Below are positions 1-6,349 of a DNA stretch of 9,108 nt, one piece after another (the first letter of the stretch is position 1; the number at the start of each line of letters is the position of its first letter). The position numbers and the translations under genes were made by a program. The stretch covers positions 1 to 9,108 of the forward strand of contig JAJYWG010000282.1 in assembly GCA_021791615.1 (NCBI GenBank), read 5' to 3'. This DNA comes from Actinomycetes bacterium (lineage in GTDB: Bacteria; Actinomycetota; Acidimicrobiia; Acidimicrobiales; RAAP-2). The notes below the pieces were generated by a model. The model did not search any database. It saw only the letters and a program-made list of their open reading frames with translations, and was not told the DNA's origin.

Positions 1-49
1 AGGCCCGATAAGAAGCCGGAGGACGCGGGTTCGATTCCCGCCACCTCCA
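1..49 (+). ncRNA. ssrA: tmRNA (ssrA), 3' end only
   Basis: The T-arm is perfect: GCGGG at 25-29, loop TTCGATT at 30-36, CCCGC at 37-41. The acceptor 3' strand CACCTCC follows at 42-48 and the discriminator A at 49. The bases just before the T-stem (GGAGGAC) do not complete an anticodon arm with a normal 4-5 base variable loop, and the GGAC-plus-T-arm arrangement is the usual look of tmRNA 3' ends. I therefore call tmRNA rather than tRNA. tmRNA rescues stalled ribosomes by trans-translation. The CCA tail is not encoded here (CTC follows the discriminator). The 5' part, tag reading frame and pseudoknots lie outside the window. A tRNA with a long variable arm is the main alternative. Confidence 0.68.
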
Positions 50-1562
50 CTCGAGTTTCGTATTCGAACTCGGACACGCTGAAGATGTCGTCGAAGGGCG
101 GCCGGTATGCCTCGTGGCAGAGCCGGCCGTCCTTCACGTCGAGGCGCTCGAACACCGCCGCGTTGAACTGCTTGCGGGTGCGGTCGCTGGCCTTGCGGTA
201 GGCGTCGGCGCAGCGGGTGGCGAAAGTAGCCGCCAGCTCCAGGATCTCCTGCCACTCGCCGAGGTTGGCGTCGAGGTCAGCGAGGCGGTCCTTGGCGGCT
301 CCGATGTCGCCGCCGATGCGCGCCTGCTCGGCCTTCAGGGTCGTGACGTCGATCGCGCCGGCGTAGTAGGCGTCGAGGAGCTTGCGCCGCTTCGCTTCGG
401 CCTTGGCGAGCCGGCGGGTGAGCAGCTCGCGCTGGGCGGCATCGGCACGCTGGCGTTCGACGACCTCGGCGGCCATCTCCTCGCGCAACCGTTCCGCCCA
501 CGATGCCGGCAGCTCGATGCGCTGGTAGAGGTCTTCGACCTGGGCTTCGAGGTCTTCTGCGGCGATGTAGCGCTCCCGGCAGGTGCCGTGGGGATCGTTC
601 TTCTGGCCCAGACAGAAGAAGTAGGTGTAGCGGCCCTTGGAGTGCTGGATGGACAGGCGCCGCCCGCACACCGCGCAGTGCAAGAGGCCCTTCAGGTAGT
701 GGGGGTGCTTTCGCTCCCTCGTGCCGCGTGCGGCGCGGGCGGCGAGCAGTTCCTGGACCCGGCGGAAAGTCTCGGGGTCGACGAGCGGCTCGTGGGTGCC
801 GGCGTGGCGGACGCCGTTCCACTCGACGATGCCGACGTAGGCCGGGTTGGAGAGGAGCTTCGCCAATCCCTGCCAGGTGATCGCCCTGGGGTCCCGGTCA
901 CGCCGGGCGCGCCCGGTGAGCCCTTTGTGGGCGAGCTCTTGCGCCAGCCGCTGGAGGGTCCACTCGCCCGTCGCGTAGTGCTCGAAAGCGAGCGTGATGA
1001 GCGGGGCGCGTTCTGGGTCGGGGACGATGCGGGCCACCTGGTGGCCGGCGATCACCTCGCGCAGGTTCTGGTAGCCGAGCGGGGCGCCGTGGGGGAACCC
1101 GCCCTGCTTCGCCTTCTCGCTGAGACCCTTCTTGATCTCGGCGGCGAGGTTGGCCGAGTAGAACTCGGCCATGAGCGCGTGGATGCCTTCGACCAGGCGC
1201 CCCGAGGCGGTCTCCTCCACGTTCTCGGTCACCGAGACGAGCGCTACGCCCCGGCGGCGAAGGAGCGCCCGGATCGCCACGTGGTCTTCCATGTTCCGTG
1301 CCAGCCGGTCGATCTTGTGCACGACGACGGCGTCCACGTCACGCTCTTCGGCGATGCGGGCCAGCATCGCCTGGAGGGCCGGGCGGTCGGCCGAGCGGGC
1401 CGACTCGCCCCGGTCGGCGTACTCGTCGACGAGGCTCCAGCCGGCGTCTCGGATGTGGCGGGTGCAGGCCTCCCGCTGGGCGGGGATGGAGAAGCCCTCG
1501 GCACCCTCGCCCTTCTCGGCCTGCTCACGGGTGGACACCCGCAGGTAGAGCACACAGCGCAT
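1..1562 (-). CDS. Large serine recombinase (integrase), running off the window through the tmRNA 3' end
   Basis: This is a site-specific DNA integrase that cuts and rejoins attachment sites through a serine-DNA linkage. The resolvase domain spans residues 1-140: LYLRVSTREQ carries catalytic Ser10 with Arg8 kept, then the DR.E/RP segment at 51-61 and KIDRLARN at 83-90. A Recombinase domain covers about 157-280 (PHGAPLGY, LSNPAYVG). A zinc ribbon has Cys296, Cys299, Cys317 and Cys328, followed by a charged coiled-coil region at about 355-435. The start is taken as ATG 1562 because the family begins just before the RVS motif. In-frame alternatives are GTG 1583 (GGGAGG close upstream), ATG 1595 and ATG 1628. 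From about residue 505 the codons lie in the antisense of the tmRNA gene (VAGIEPASSG), and no stop is met before position 1. It is downstream of the Replic_Relax gene, probably in the same operon. The family call is firm; the true C-terminus is unseen. Confidence 0.93.
   Translation of the reverse strand, partial: MRCVLYLRVSTREQAEKGEGAEGFSIPAQREACTRHIRDAGWSLVDEYADRGESARSADRPALQAMLARIAEERDVDAVVVHKIDRLARNMEDHVAIRALLRRRGVALVSVTENVEETASGRLVEGIHALMAEFYSANLAAEIKKGLSEKAKQGGFPHGAPLGYQNLREVIAGHQVARIVPDPERAPLITLAFEHYATGEWTLQRLAQELAHKGLTGRARRDRDPRAITWQGLAKLLSNPAYVGIVEWNGVRHAGTHEPLVDPETFRRVQELLAARAARGTRERKHPHYLKGLLHCAVCGRRLSIQHSKGRYTYFFCLGQKNDPHGTCRERYIAAEDLEAQVEDLYQRIELPASWAERLREEMAAEVVERQRADAAQRELLTRRLAKAEAKRRKLLDAYYAGAIDVTTLKAEQARIGGDIGAAKDRLADLDANLGEWQEILELAATFATRCADAYRKASDRTRKQFNAAVFERLDVKDGRLCHEAYRPPFDDIFSVSEFEYETRVEVAGIEPASSGFLSG
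25..50. other. Probable attachment site (attL/attR) at the tmRNA 3' end
   Basis: The 3' end of a tmRNA gene abuts an integrase-type gene with no other sequence between them, the arrangement expected at one end of an element integrated into ssrA. The T-arm and acceptor strand are preserved, so integration would leave the RNA functional. tmRNA and tRNA 3' ends are well-known integration targets, more often for tyrosine than serine recombinases. The crossover point cannot be placed without the empty site or the other end of the element, and no second copy of this sequence occurs in the window. This is inference from position. Confidence 0.42.
52..72. repeat. Inverted repeat next to the tmRNA end
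   Basis: CGAGTTTCG (52-60) and CGAACTCG (65-72) pair across a TATT spacer with one unmatched base. It lies three bases beyond the tmRNA discriminator and inside the recombinase coding frame, near its C-terminal codons. It could be a recombinase arm or half-site, or a hairpin beyond the tmRNA. It has no T-run, so a classical terminator is not evident. Confidence 0.4.
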
Positions 1563-1635
1563 CGCCGCCTCTTTCTCCTTCACCGATCCTCCCATGAGGG
1601 CTCGTTCTCGGCCTTCGTGCAAGTCCATCGTCGTC

Positions 1636-1667
1636 AACTCGCCTCCTCGTCAACTCGCCTCCTCGTC
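1636..1667 (-). repeat. 16-bp perfect tandem duplication at the stop codon of the Replic_Relax gene
   Basis: On the minus strand GACGAGGAGGCGAGTT occurs twice in succession (1667-1652 and 1651-1636), each followed by GA. The first copy encodes the last residues of the Replic_Relax protein and, with the next two bases, its TGA stop. The second duplicates this stop context downstream and places a GAGGAGG motif about 13 bases before the in-frame ATG 1628 of the recombinase. It looks like a recent slippage duplication that may supply a ribosome binding site. Confidence 0.75.
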
Positions 1668-2558
1668 CCGGTCCTGTCGGTAGCGGGCGGCCCGGGCCAG
1701 GCGAGCCAGGGAACCGGCCGGCCGGGGCCAAGTGGCCAACTCGCCCAGGCGCACCCGCGCCCCGTCGGCGCCCTCCGGCGCCCAGACGGCCGCCTCGGGC
1801 CGGCGGGCGAGGGATGCGGTGGTCGTGGCGACCGCCACGCCCCCGGCCGACAGGGCGCCACTCACGCCGCGCTCGCGCCGAGGACCGGGCACGACGGCGA
1901 GCACCCAGAACGGCACTCCCCAGGCGGCCTCCAAGCGGGCGTAGTCGGCGGCCTTCTTTGCGAGGCGGGAGAGCTGCTCGCTGCCCCGGTCGTACTCGAG
2001 GCAGAAGACGACGGTGGCGTCGCCTTCGCGCCACACGCCGAGCCCGTCGGGGCGGACCACCTCGCCGAGCCGGTCCTTGCAGTAGCGCTCGCCCCACCAC
2101 GTCGACAGCTCGGCGTCGGGCCGCTGGCGTGCGGCGGCGACGAGGCGGACGAAGAGGTCGTTGGCCCCGACCGTGTGGGCCAGGCGCTGGCTGGTGGCGA
2201 TGGACATCGCCCAGTCGGTGCGCCAGCGCATCGGGATCTCCCGGTCGGGGACCCGGTTCGCCATGGCCGCCACCACGTAGGCACCGAGCACGTCGAGCAC
2301 GTAGTGGTACTCGCCGTCACGGCCGGCTCGCAGGGGTCGGAAGCGCTCCACGAGACGCAGGTCGTGCAGGCGGGTCATCCGGTGCTGGGCGGTGTTGCGG
2401 TCACCGAAGACCATCCGATGGATCTGGGACGTGGTGAGCACCCGATGCCAACGAAGGAGGCGAAGGATCTGTCGGTCACGGTCGGTCAGCGACGACGCCA
2501 CGTCCATGACCAGCCGGTCCGAGATCCGCCGCCGCCGGGAAGAAGTCGAAGCAGTCAT
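1650..2558 (-). CDS. Replic_Relax-family winged-helix protein
   Basis: This 302-residue protein matches the replication-relaxation (Replic_Relax, PF13814) pattern found on actinobacterial plasmids and integrative elements. Residues 24-80 form a winged helix (LTDRDRQILRLLRWHRVLTT, then HRMTRLHDLRLVERF). The C-terminal half contains VVRPDG (Asp171), FCLEYDRGS (Glu188, Asp190) and AKKAADY (Lys201/202). This PD...ExD...K order resembles a PD-(D/E)xK nuclease core; that parallel is my inference, not an established activity. Start: ATG 2558 lies 5 bases after GGTGAG and overlaps an upstream TGA as ATGA; a GTG at 2564 is the alternative. The recombinase follows 22-88 bases downstream depending on its start. 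A role in plasmid-like replication or transfer of the element is plausible but not shown. Confidence 0.85.
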   Translation of the reverse strand: MTASTSSRRRRISDRLVMDVASSLTDRDRQILRLLRWHRVLTTSQIHRMVFGDRNTAQHRMTRLHDLRLVERFRPLRAGRDGEYHYVLDVLGAYVVAAMANRVPDREIPMRWRTDWAMSIATSQRLAHTVGANDLFVRLVAAARQRPDAELSTWWGERYCKDRLGEVVRPDGLGVWREGDATVVFCLEYDRGSEQLSRLAKKAADYARLEAAWGVPFWVLAVVPGPRRERGVSGALSAGGVAVATTTASLARRPEAAVWAPEGADGARVRLGELATWPRPAGSLARLARAARYRQDRDEEAS

Positions 2559-3130
2559 GCACACTCACCAATACAGTCGGGCTTCTCCACTGGCGGCCCT
2601 CCAGCGGCCTCTGCGTGCGAGGACGCGTCCTGACACCCCGTCCGCTCAGGAGTGGCGGGAGGAACGAGCCCTGAGACGCCGGGCGAACGGACGGGGTGAC
2701 GGAGCCCCCTGGTTCCCATCCGCAAGGTGGTCTCCTGCGCCGGGCAGGTGGCACGGCGCACCTCACGTCGTTCGGCGAGGACCTCCGCTGCCAGCGACAG
2801 GAGCGCCCGGGCGAGCGGGCGAAGGGCGCCCGGCGCCGGCGGGTCGACGGCGCAGCGCCGCTGCGTGGACGGAGCGCTGCGGTCATCGGCCCCGTCGGGC
2901 TCCCGGAGCGCTGGTCGTTCACCGTCACGACGAGAGAGCCCGCCACCAGCGCGAGTCGGTGCCGGCCGCTCCCGTTGCGAATGGCGAGGGTGAGCATCGG
3001 CGTGGTGCTCGGGGTCCCTCATCCCACCAGCTCGGCGAGTTTGCGGATGGTGGGGGTCGCCGGTGCTCGCCTCTTGCGGATGGTGATGGCGCCCCTCGTG
3101 CTCGCGTGCAGTGATCCTGGCGGCCGTCAC
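2555..3130 (-). CDS. Uncertain gene region between two winged-helix genes, possibly frameshifted
   Basis: One uninterrupted frame of 191 codons runs from GTG 3130, overlapping the previous gene's stop as GTGA, to TGA 2555, overlapping the next start as ATGA. Its C-terminal part looks coding (PGALRPLARALLSLAAEVLA, high G/C in third positions), as do its first dozen codons (MTAARITAREHEG). The middle does not: it is His/Arg-rich with poor codon bias. In that stretch another frame looks better: ITIRKRRAPATPTIRKLAEL, stopping at 3019, then ATG 2997 with MLTLAIRNGSGRHRLALVAG reaching about 2910. A single extra G in the GGGG run at 3092-3095 and a second indel near 2910 would reconcile these into two small genes. 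No family is recognised. It may be one odd gene, two frameshifted genes, or sequence error. Confidence 0.38.
   Translation of the reverse strand: MTAARITAREHEGRHHHPQEASTGDPHHPQTRRAGGMRDPEHHADAHPRHSQRERPAPTRAGGGLSRRDGERPALREPDGADDRSAPSTQRRCAVDPPAPGALRPLARALLSLAAEVLAERREVRRATCPAQETTLRMGTRGLRHPVRSPGVSGLVPPATPERTGCQDASSHAEAAGGPPVEKPDCIGECA
3041..3085. repeat. 12-bp direct repeat, 33 bp apart
   Basis: TTGCGGATGGTG occurs at 3041-3052 and again at 3074-3085. The 33-base spacing is a whole number of codons; in the better-looking minus-strand frame it encodes the repeated peptide TIRK. It lies in the unresolved region between the two winged-helix genes, so it may be a protein repeat in a short coding sequence or a DNA binding site. 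Confidence 0.5.
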
Positions 3131-4005
3131 CTGCGGGCCCCCGCGAGGTCGGTGAGCACCTCGGCGAGGCGACGGTCGTGGTCGTCGGCCGGCATCCGCC
3201 ACAGCGCCTCGGCTGCCAGCGCGCCGGCATCGGGCTCGACGGCGGCGGCCGCGACCCTGTCGATCGGGCCGAGCACGCCCCGGGCGGCGTCGAGGACCGC
3301 CGCACGCAGACGCGCCGTGCGGGTGAGCACCAGGGCGGCCATCGGCACGCTTGCGGATGCTGGGGCAGCCAGGTAGGCGTCCCAGCGAGCGAGCACCGCT
3401 CCGAGGCGCGCCCTTGGGATGCGATCGACCCTGGCGAAGATGAGCGCTCGAAGCTCCACGGCGCCGAGCCGCACCCTGAGCTCGGCGCCGGCCGCGAGGC
3501 ACCGGTCGGCACCGGTGTGCGGGTCCCGGTAGGAGAAGCCGTCGGGCAGGCGGCGCCAGCCCGCAAGCGTGAGCCCGGCGGCCGGGCCGTGGTCGCGCAG
3601 GCCGAACCACAGCTCGCTCAGCGCCGCCACCGTGCGGACGCCGCCGGGGTCCTCGCTCCACGGCTCGGGTGGCCCCGCCCCGACGGCCTCGGCCCCGAAG
3701 GCGGTCAGCCAGACGTGGTAGGGGGAGGTGCCGACCGCTGCCCGGGGGCGGGACCGGCTGACGAGCCCGGCGCGGTAGAGGATACCGAGGCGGTGCTGGA
3801 CGGTGCGCTCGGGCACCCCGGCGAGGCGGACCAGCTGGGTCGTCGTGAGCACCTGGTGCTTGCCGAGGAGGGCGAGCAGGTGCCGGTCCGTCGCCCGGGG
3901 TCGGCACCGCCGGACCTCGAGGAGGGGTCGGGAGGCAGGTTGGACGTCCGTGTGACAGGCGTCCGGGCGCGGCGAGGTAGCCGCTGACGTGGGGTTCTGC
4001 AACAT
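3127..4005 (-). CDS. Divergent Replic_Relax-like winged-helix protein
   Basis: The product has 292 residues. A winged helix spans about 38-88 (ATDRHLLALLGKHQVLTTTQ, then VQHRLGILYRAGLVSR), very close in layout to that of the Replic_Relax gene downstream, so the two are probably ancient paralogues. The C-terminal half keeps LPDGF (Asp155) and an aligned LIFARVDR segment, but the acidic residue matching Glu188 of the neighbour is Arg192 and the lysine helix reads VLARWDAY. A catalytic or metal site, if the family has one, would be lost. Start: ATG 4005 has no clear Shine-Dalgarno. The frame is open up to 4341, but that extension lacks a family-like sequence. The stop overlaps the next possible start as GTGA. 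It is likely the first gene of the minus-strand operon, perhaps a DNA-binding regulator. Confidence 0.78.
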   Translation of the reverse strand: MLQNPTSAATSPRPDACHTDVQPASRPLLEVRRCRPRATDRHLLALLGKHQVLTTTQLVRLAGVPERTVQHRLGILYRAGLVSRSRPRAAVGTSPYHVWLTAFGAEAVGAGPPEPWSEDPGGVRTVAALSELWFGLRDHGPAAGLTLAGWRRLPDGFSYRDPHTGADRCLAAGAELRVRLGAVELRALIFARVDRIPRARLGAVLARWDAYLAAPASASVPMAALVLTRTARLRAAVLDAARGVLGPIDRVAAAAVEPDAGALAAEALWRMPADDHDRRLAEVLTDLAGARR

Positions 4006-4080
4006 GGGTTGTGTGCCCTGCGGCCGGAGCAAGCGCCTCGAAGGACGGAGGAGACCTCGATCGGGCCGCGAAGCCAAGGG

Positions 4081-4102
4081 GTTCGGGAAGGAATTTCCGA
4101 AC
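4081..4102. promoter_or_regulatory. Palindrome in the divergent intergenic region, operator-like
   Basis: GTTCGGGAA (4081-4089) and TTTCCGAAC (4094-4102) are inverted copies with one mismatch around a GGAA spacer. The site lies about 80 bases upstream of the winged-helix gene starting at 4005, between divergent transcription units. This is the usual place for an operator bound by a dimeric regulator, possibly that winged-helix protein itself. As RNA it could also form a hairpin. The assignment rests on symmetry and position only. Confidence 0.42.
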
Positions 4103-4315
4103 TGATGGGCGAAAGACGGGCACCTCGCGACTGCGCCCTGCGTCCCTACACGGAGTAGCGCGGCAGCCTCGTCTTTGGACGTGCGCGGCGATGAACGCTG
4201 CTCGGGCCGAATCGTGGCTTGCGCCGCTCCGTGTGATCCGTGTGAGGCGTCAACGGCACAGAGCAACTTGTCGGCTGGAGATTCCCACGCGAGACGGTCG
4301 CAACTCCCATGACAG

Positions 4316-4344
4316 TTGACACACATGAAACCGGGGTGCACAAT
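4316..4344 (+). promoter_or_regulatory. Sigma-70-type promoter of the cargo genes
   Basis: A perfect -35 hexamer TTGACA (4316-4321) is followed by a 17-base spacer and CACAAT (4339-4344), four of six matches to TATAAT including the conserved second A and final T. Transcription would start near 4351, leaving a leader of about 80 bases before ATG 4430. Such a near-consensus element stands out in this sequence and points towards the two plus-strand genes. Confidence 0.6.
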
Positions 4345-4429
4345 TCACTCAGGCGTGGGATCCTGAGAGTTCCGGCAACACCTGGAGAGACGCTGGCCAC
4401 AAAGACGGCCAGGCAGGAGCGGACAGTTT

Positions 4430-5404
4430 ATGGAAGCTTCACGGGGTGGTGTGTGGGTCAAGCGAGTTTGCGGGACCACTCTGCTCGCTACCGCGACGCT
4501 GATGGCGATCGCAAGTCCCGCGCTAGCCGGTGATGCGGCGACATTCATGTACGGGTCGGACTCCAATAATCCGACCGCAACGGGCAGCGCTCCGATCTAC
4601 CAGGAACCCTTCATAACGGGCGGAGGGACCTACGGTGGGTACATGGGCGAGGTGTGGACCTGGACCAACTGGCAGGGGTGCGGGACAACAAGACCCGCGG
4701 TCAATACGACGGACATTACCGATGCCAACGCCAACCGCAACTACAAAGTTGGTAACACGTACCCGTTGGGAACGAGCATGTACTGGTACATGGCCGGTCC
4801 TGGAGCAATGCCAGGTTACAACGCGACCAACCCGAGCGCTAGCGCCGCCGTCACATGGGGGAAACAGCAGGCAATAGCTGCCATATCACACTACAACTCC
4901 CACGGACTAGCCGGCGTGAAGACATCGGTGCACGAGCCTGTTCTTACGATGGACATCGAGACAACACGGACTACAACCCGCTCCAACGGCTGGAATCAGG
5001 AAGTGAATAGCTGTGGGCACATAACGGGTCGCACGTCGATTCCTGCGGCAATCGACCGAGATACTTACAACGGGTTCTGGGCCTATGTTGACGGGCCTAC
5101 AACTCCGTACTATCCCGCGGTTTACTCGTTTCCATCAAACTGGAGCTACACCTTCGGGACGGGGACAGCCAGCAAGATTCCCAATTCATTTGAATGGACC
5201 TCCGACACACACTCGATATATGCAGACCCCCCACCTACTTTGGGTTGGAGTCGACCGAACACACCACCAGGAGGGGCGGAGTCCGCGGCATGGTTTGGGG
5301 GAGTAAACACAAGTCACAAGATTGCCTGGCAGTGGGCTATCACCACAACAGGGCGCCAGGACTGGGACCAGTTGTACCCTTCGCACTGGCCGGGCTACCC
5401 GTGA
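4430..5404 (+). CDS. Secreted protein with GH25/muramidase-like landmarks
   Basis: The product has 324 residues. A Sec signal peptide occupies about 1-33 (KR, then TTLLATATLMAIA and SPALA, cleavage likely after Ala33). The mature protein is rich in Trp, Tyr, Thr, Asn and Gly. It contains VLTMDIE (Asp175, Glu177), GFWAYV, PAVYSFPSNW (229-238), EWTSDTH and IAWQWAI (298-304). The order DxE, AVYSxPSxW, xWxxxx, WQW resembles the TIM-barrel glycoside hydrolases of family 25 and DUF1906-like relatives, which cut peptidoglycan. The match is by pattern only and the catalytic role is inferred. Start: ATG 4430 has AGGAG 10 bases upstream. It heads a two-gene unit, 33 bases before the next gene. Its G+C (about 55% in one sampled line) is well below that of the flanking genes, which suggests separate acquisition. 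Confidence 0.75.
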   Translation: MEASRGGVWVKRVCGTTLLATATLMAIASPALAGDAATFMYGSDSNNPTATGSAPIYQEPFITGGGTYGGYMGEVWTWTNWQGCGTTRPAVNTTDITDANANRNYKVGNTYPLGTSMYWYMAGPGAMPGYNATNPSASAAVTWGKQQAIAAISHYNSHGLAGVKTSVHEPVLTMDIETTRTTTRSNGWNQEVNSCGHITGRTSIPAAIDRDTYNGFWAYVDGPTTPYYPAVYSFPSNWSYTFGTGTASKIPNSFEWTSDTHSIYADPPPTLGWSRPNTPPGGAESAAWFGGVNTSHKIAWQWAITTTGRQDWDQLYPSHWPGYP

Positions 5405-5437
5405 GCATATCTCTCTTCCGAGGTAGGGGCGATCAAG

Positions 5438-6208
5438 ATGGATAAACATGGGGAGTTTCCAGGTCGATGGGCACGCAATCGCAGCATGGGCGCCGCACTA
5501 CGGTCGCTGCGTGGTTCGAGAACCCGCCCTGTCGCCCTCTTGTTGCTGATCATCACCGGCCTCGCGCTTGGAGGCGGGCTTTGGGCAAACTTCGGCAACG
5601 CGTCTCCATCACAGCGCCTCGGAAGACTAACGAGTTCCCAGGCGAGTTCAACAAGTGCGGCTCAGTGCAGTGCAGTCCAGCTCAGCTTGAGCACACACTC
5701 ACTGAGCAAGGCGATGAGCGGGTCCTATACACGCTATACGATCACCAATACGGGAACGACAGCATGTACGATAGGTGGAGTCCCCACGCTCGCTTGGCAA
5801 GCAAGTACATCGGTGGCTTCCGGATCGTCTTCTTCCCCGGTGGCGTTCCCCCAACGGGCCGCGGCCACAGCCTCAGCAGGAACGCTGACGCTCGCTGCAA
5901 ACGAGCAGGCATCGTTTTGGGTCTTCTATCCTGTATGCGGAACGGTGACACCAACGGTCGCTGATCCGGGTAGGTTGGTAGTGTCGTTTTCAACGATGTC
6001 GGGATCACTTTCCCTTGCGGAGGGCACTCCGGACTGTGACCATAACGAAGTGACCGTCTCGGCACTGCAGCCTGGTGTCATGGAGGCGCCACCAGGCTTC
6101 ACTACGACAACAGCGCCAAAAGCCACACCGATTCGCATTACACCCCCGACGGAACCAAAGCCGAACCTCGAAACAACACCCTACTCAGAGCGAGTGTATT
6201 ACCCCTGA
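5438..6208 (+). CDS. Membrane-anchored DUF4232-like extracellular protein
   Basis: The product has 256 residues. A basic N-terminus (about 1-30) precedes one membrane segment, VALLLLIITGLALGGGLWA (32-50), so the rest should be outside the cell, either tethered or released. Residues 77-213 follow the DUF4232 plan: CSAVQLSLS, YTRYTITNTGTTACTIGG (Cys110), GVPTLAW, then LTLAANEQASFWVFYPVC (Cys167) and Cys200 near the end, giving two likely disulfides. The tail from 217 is Pro/Thr-rich (PPGFTTTTAPKATPIRITPP), typical of a wall-spanning linker. The function of DUF4232 is not established. Start: ATG 5438 with AGGTAGGGG 8 bases before. It is close behind the GH25-like gene and shares its promoter and low G+C, so the two probably work together at the envelope. 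Confidence 0.77.
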   Translation: MDKHGEFPGRWARNRSMGAALRSLRGSRTRPVALLLLIITGLALGGGLWANFGNASPSQRLGRLTSSQASSTSAAQCSAVQLSLSTHSLSKAMSGSYTRYTITNTGTTACTIGGVPTLAWQASTSVASGSSSSPVAFPQRAAATASAGTLTLAANEQASFWVFYPVCGTVTPTVADPGRLVVSFSTMSGSLSLAEGTPDCDHNEVTVSALQPGVMEAPPGFTTTTAPKATPIRITPPTEPKPNLETTPYSERVYYP

Positions 6209-6285
6209 CAATGCAACATGAAGATCCAGGGTAGTCGTCGGGTCGCGTGAGACTCTCCCCGGAGGCGTCGGGGTACGCGGGCGCA

Positions 6286-6309
6286 AGCGACTGAAGTAGC
6301 GATTGAAGC
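6286..6309. repeat. 12-bp imperfect tandem repeat between convergent genes
   Basis: AGCGACTGAAGT (6286-6297) is followed directly by AGCGATTGAAGC (6298-6309), differing at two positions. It lies in the 141-base gap (6209-6349) between the convergent DUF4232-like gene and the second recombinase. A weak CCCCG/CGGGG pairing occurs near 6257-6273, but no T-run follows, so I do not call a terminator. Nothing else is evident in this gap. Confidence 0.4.
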
Positions 6310-6349
6310 ATGGCTGGAAGCGGCCCGGACGAGGGTCACTCGGTCCCAA

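Larger units (their letters stand above)
4006..4429. other. Divergent intergenic region
   Basis: There is no convincing gene in these 424 bases; the open frames crossing it have no family-like sequence. It holds the palindrome at 4081-4102, a perfect 9-bp tandem repeat (TCCGTGTGA at 4228-4236 and 4237-4245), the plus-strand promoter at 4316-4344 and the leader of the cargo genes. Base composition changes across it, from G+C-rich on the left to more balanced on the right, so it may contain the join between the winged-helix module and the cargo. Confidence 0.55.

Noticed and set aside
114..2633. Plus-strand 839-codon open frame
   Set aside because: It is the antisense shadow of the recombinase and Replic_Relax genes. 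The minus strand gives clear domain motifs across the same bases, while the plus-strand product is low-complexity with no domain.
3131..4123. Upstream part of the 522-codon minus-strand open frame ending at 2555
   Set aside because: Over these bases it is an Arg/Pro-rich out-of-frame reading of the winged-helix gene. Only the part from GTG 3130 onwards deserves attention.
4006..4341. N-terminal extension of the gene at 3127-4005
   Set aside because: The frame is open, but the 112 extra residues are unlike the family and would span the palindrome and promoter region. ATG 4005 is preferred.
6209..6349. Rho-independent terminator between the convergent genes
   Set aside because: Only a weak 5-bp CCCCG/CGGGG pairing is present, with no T-run on either strand.
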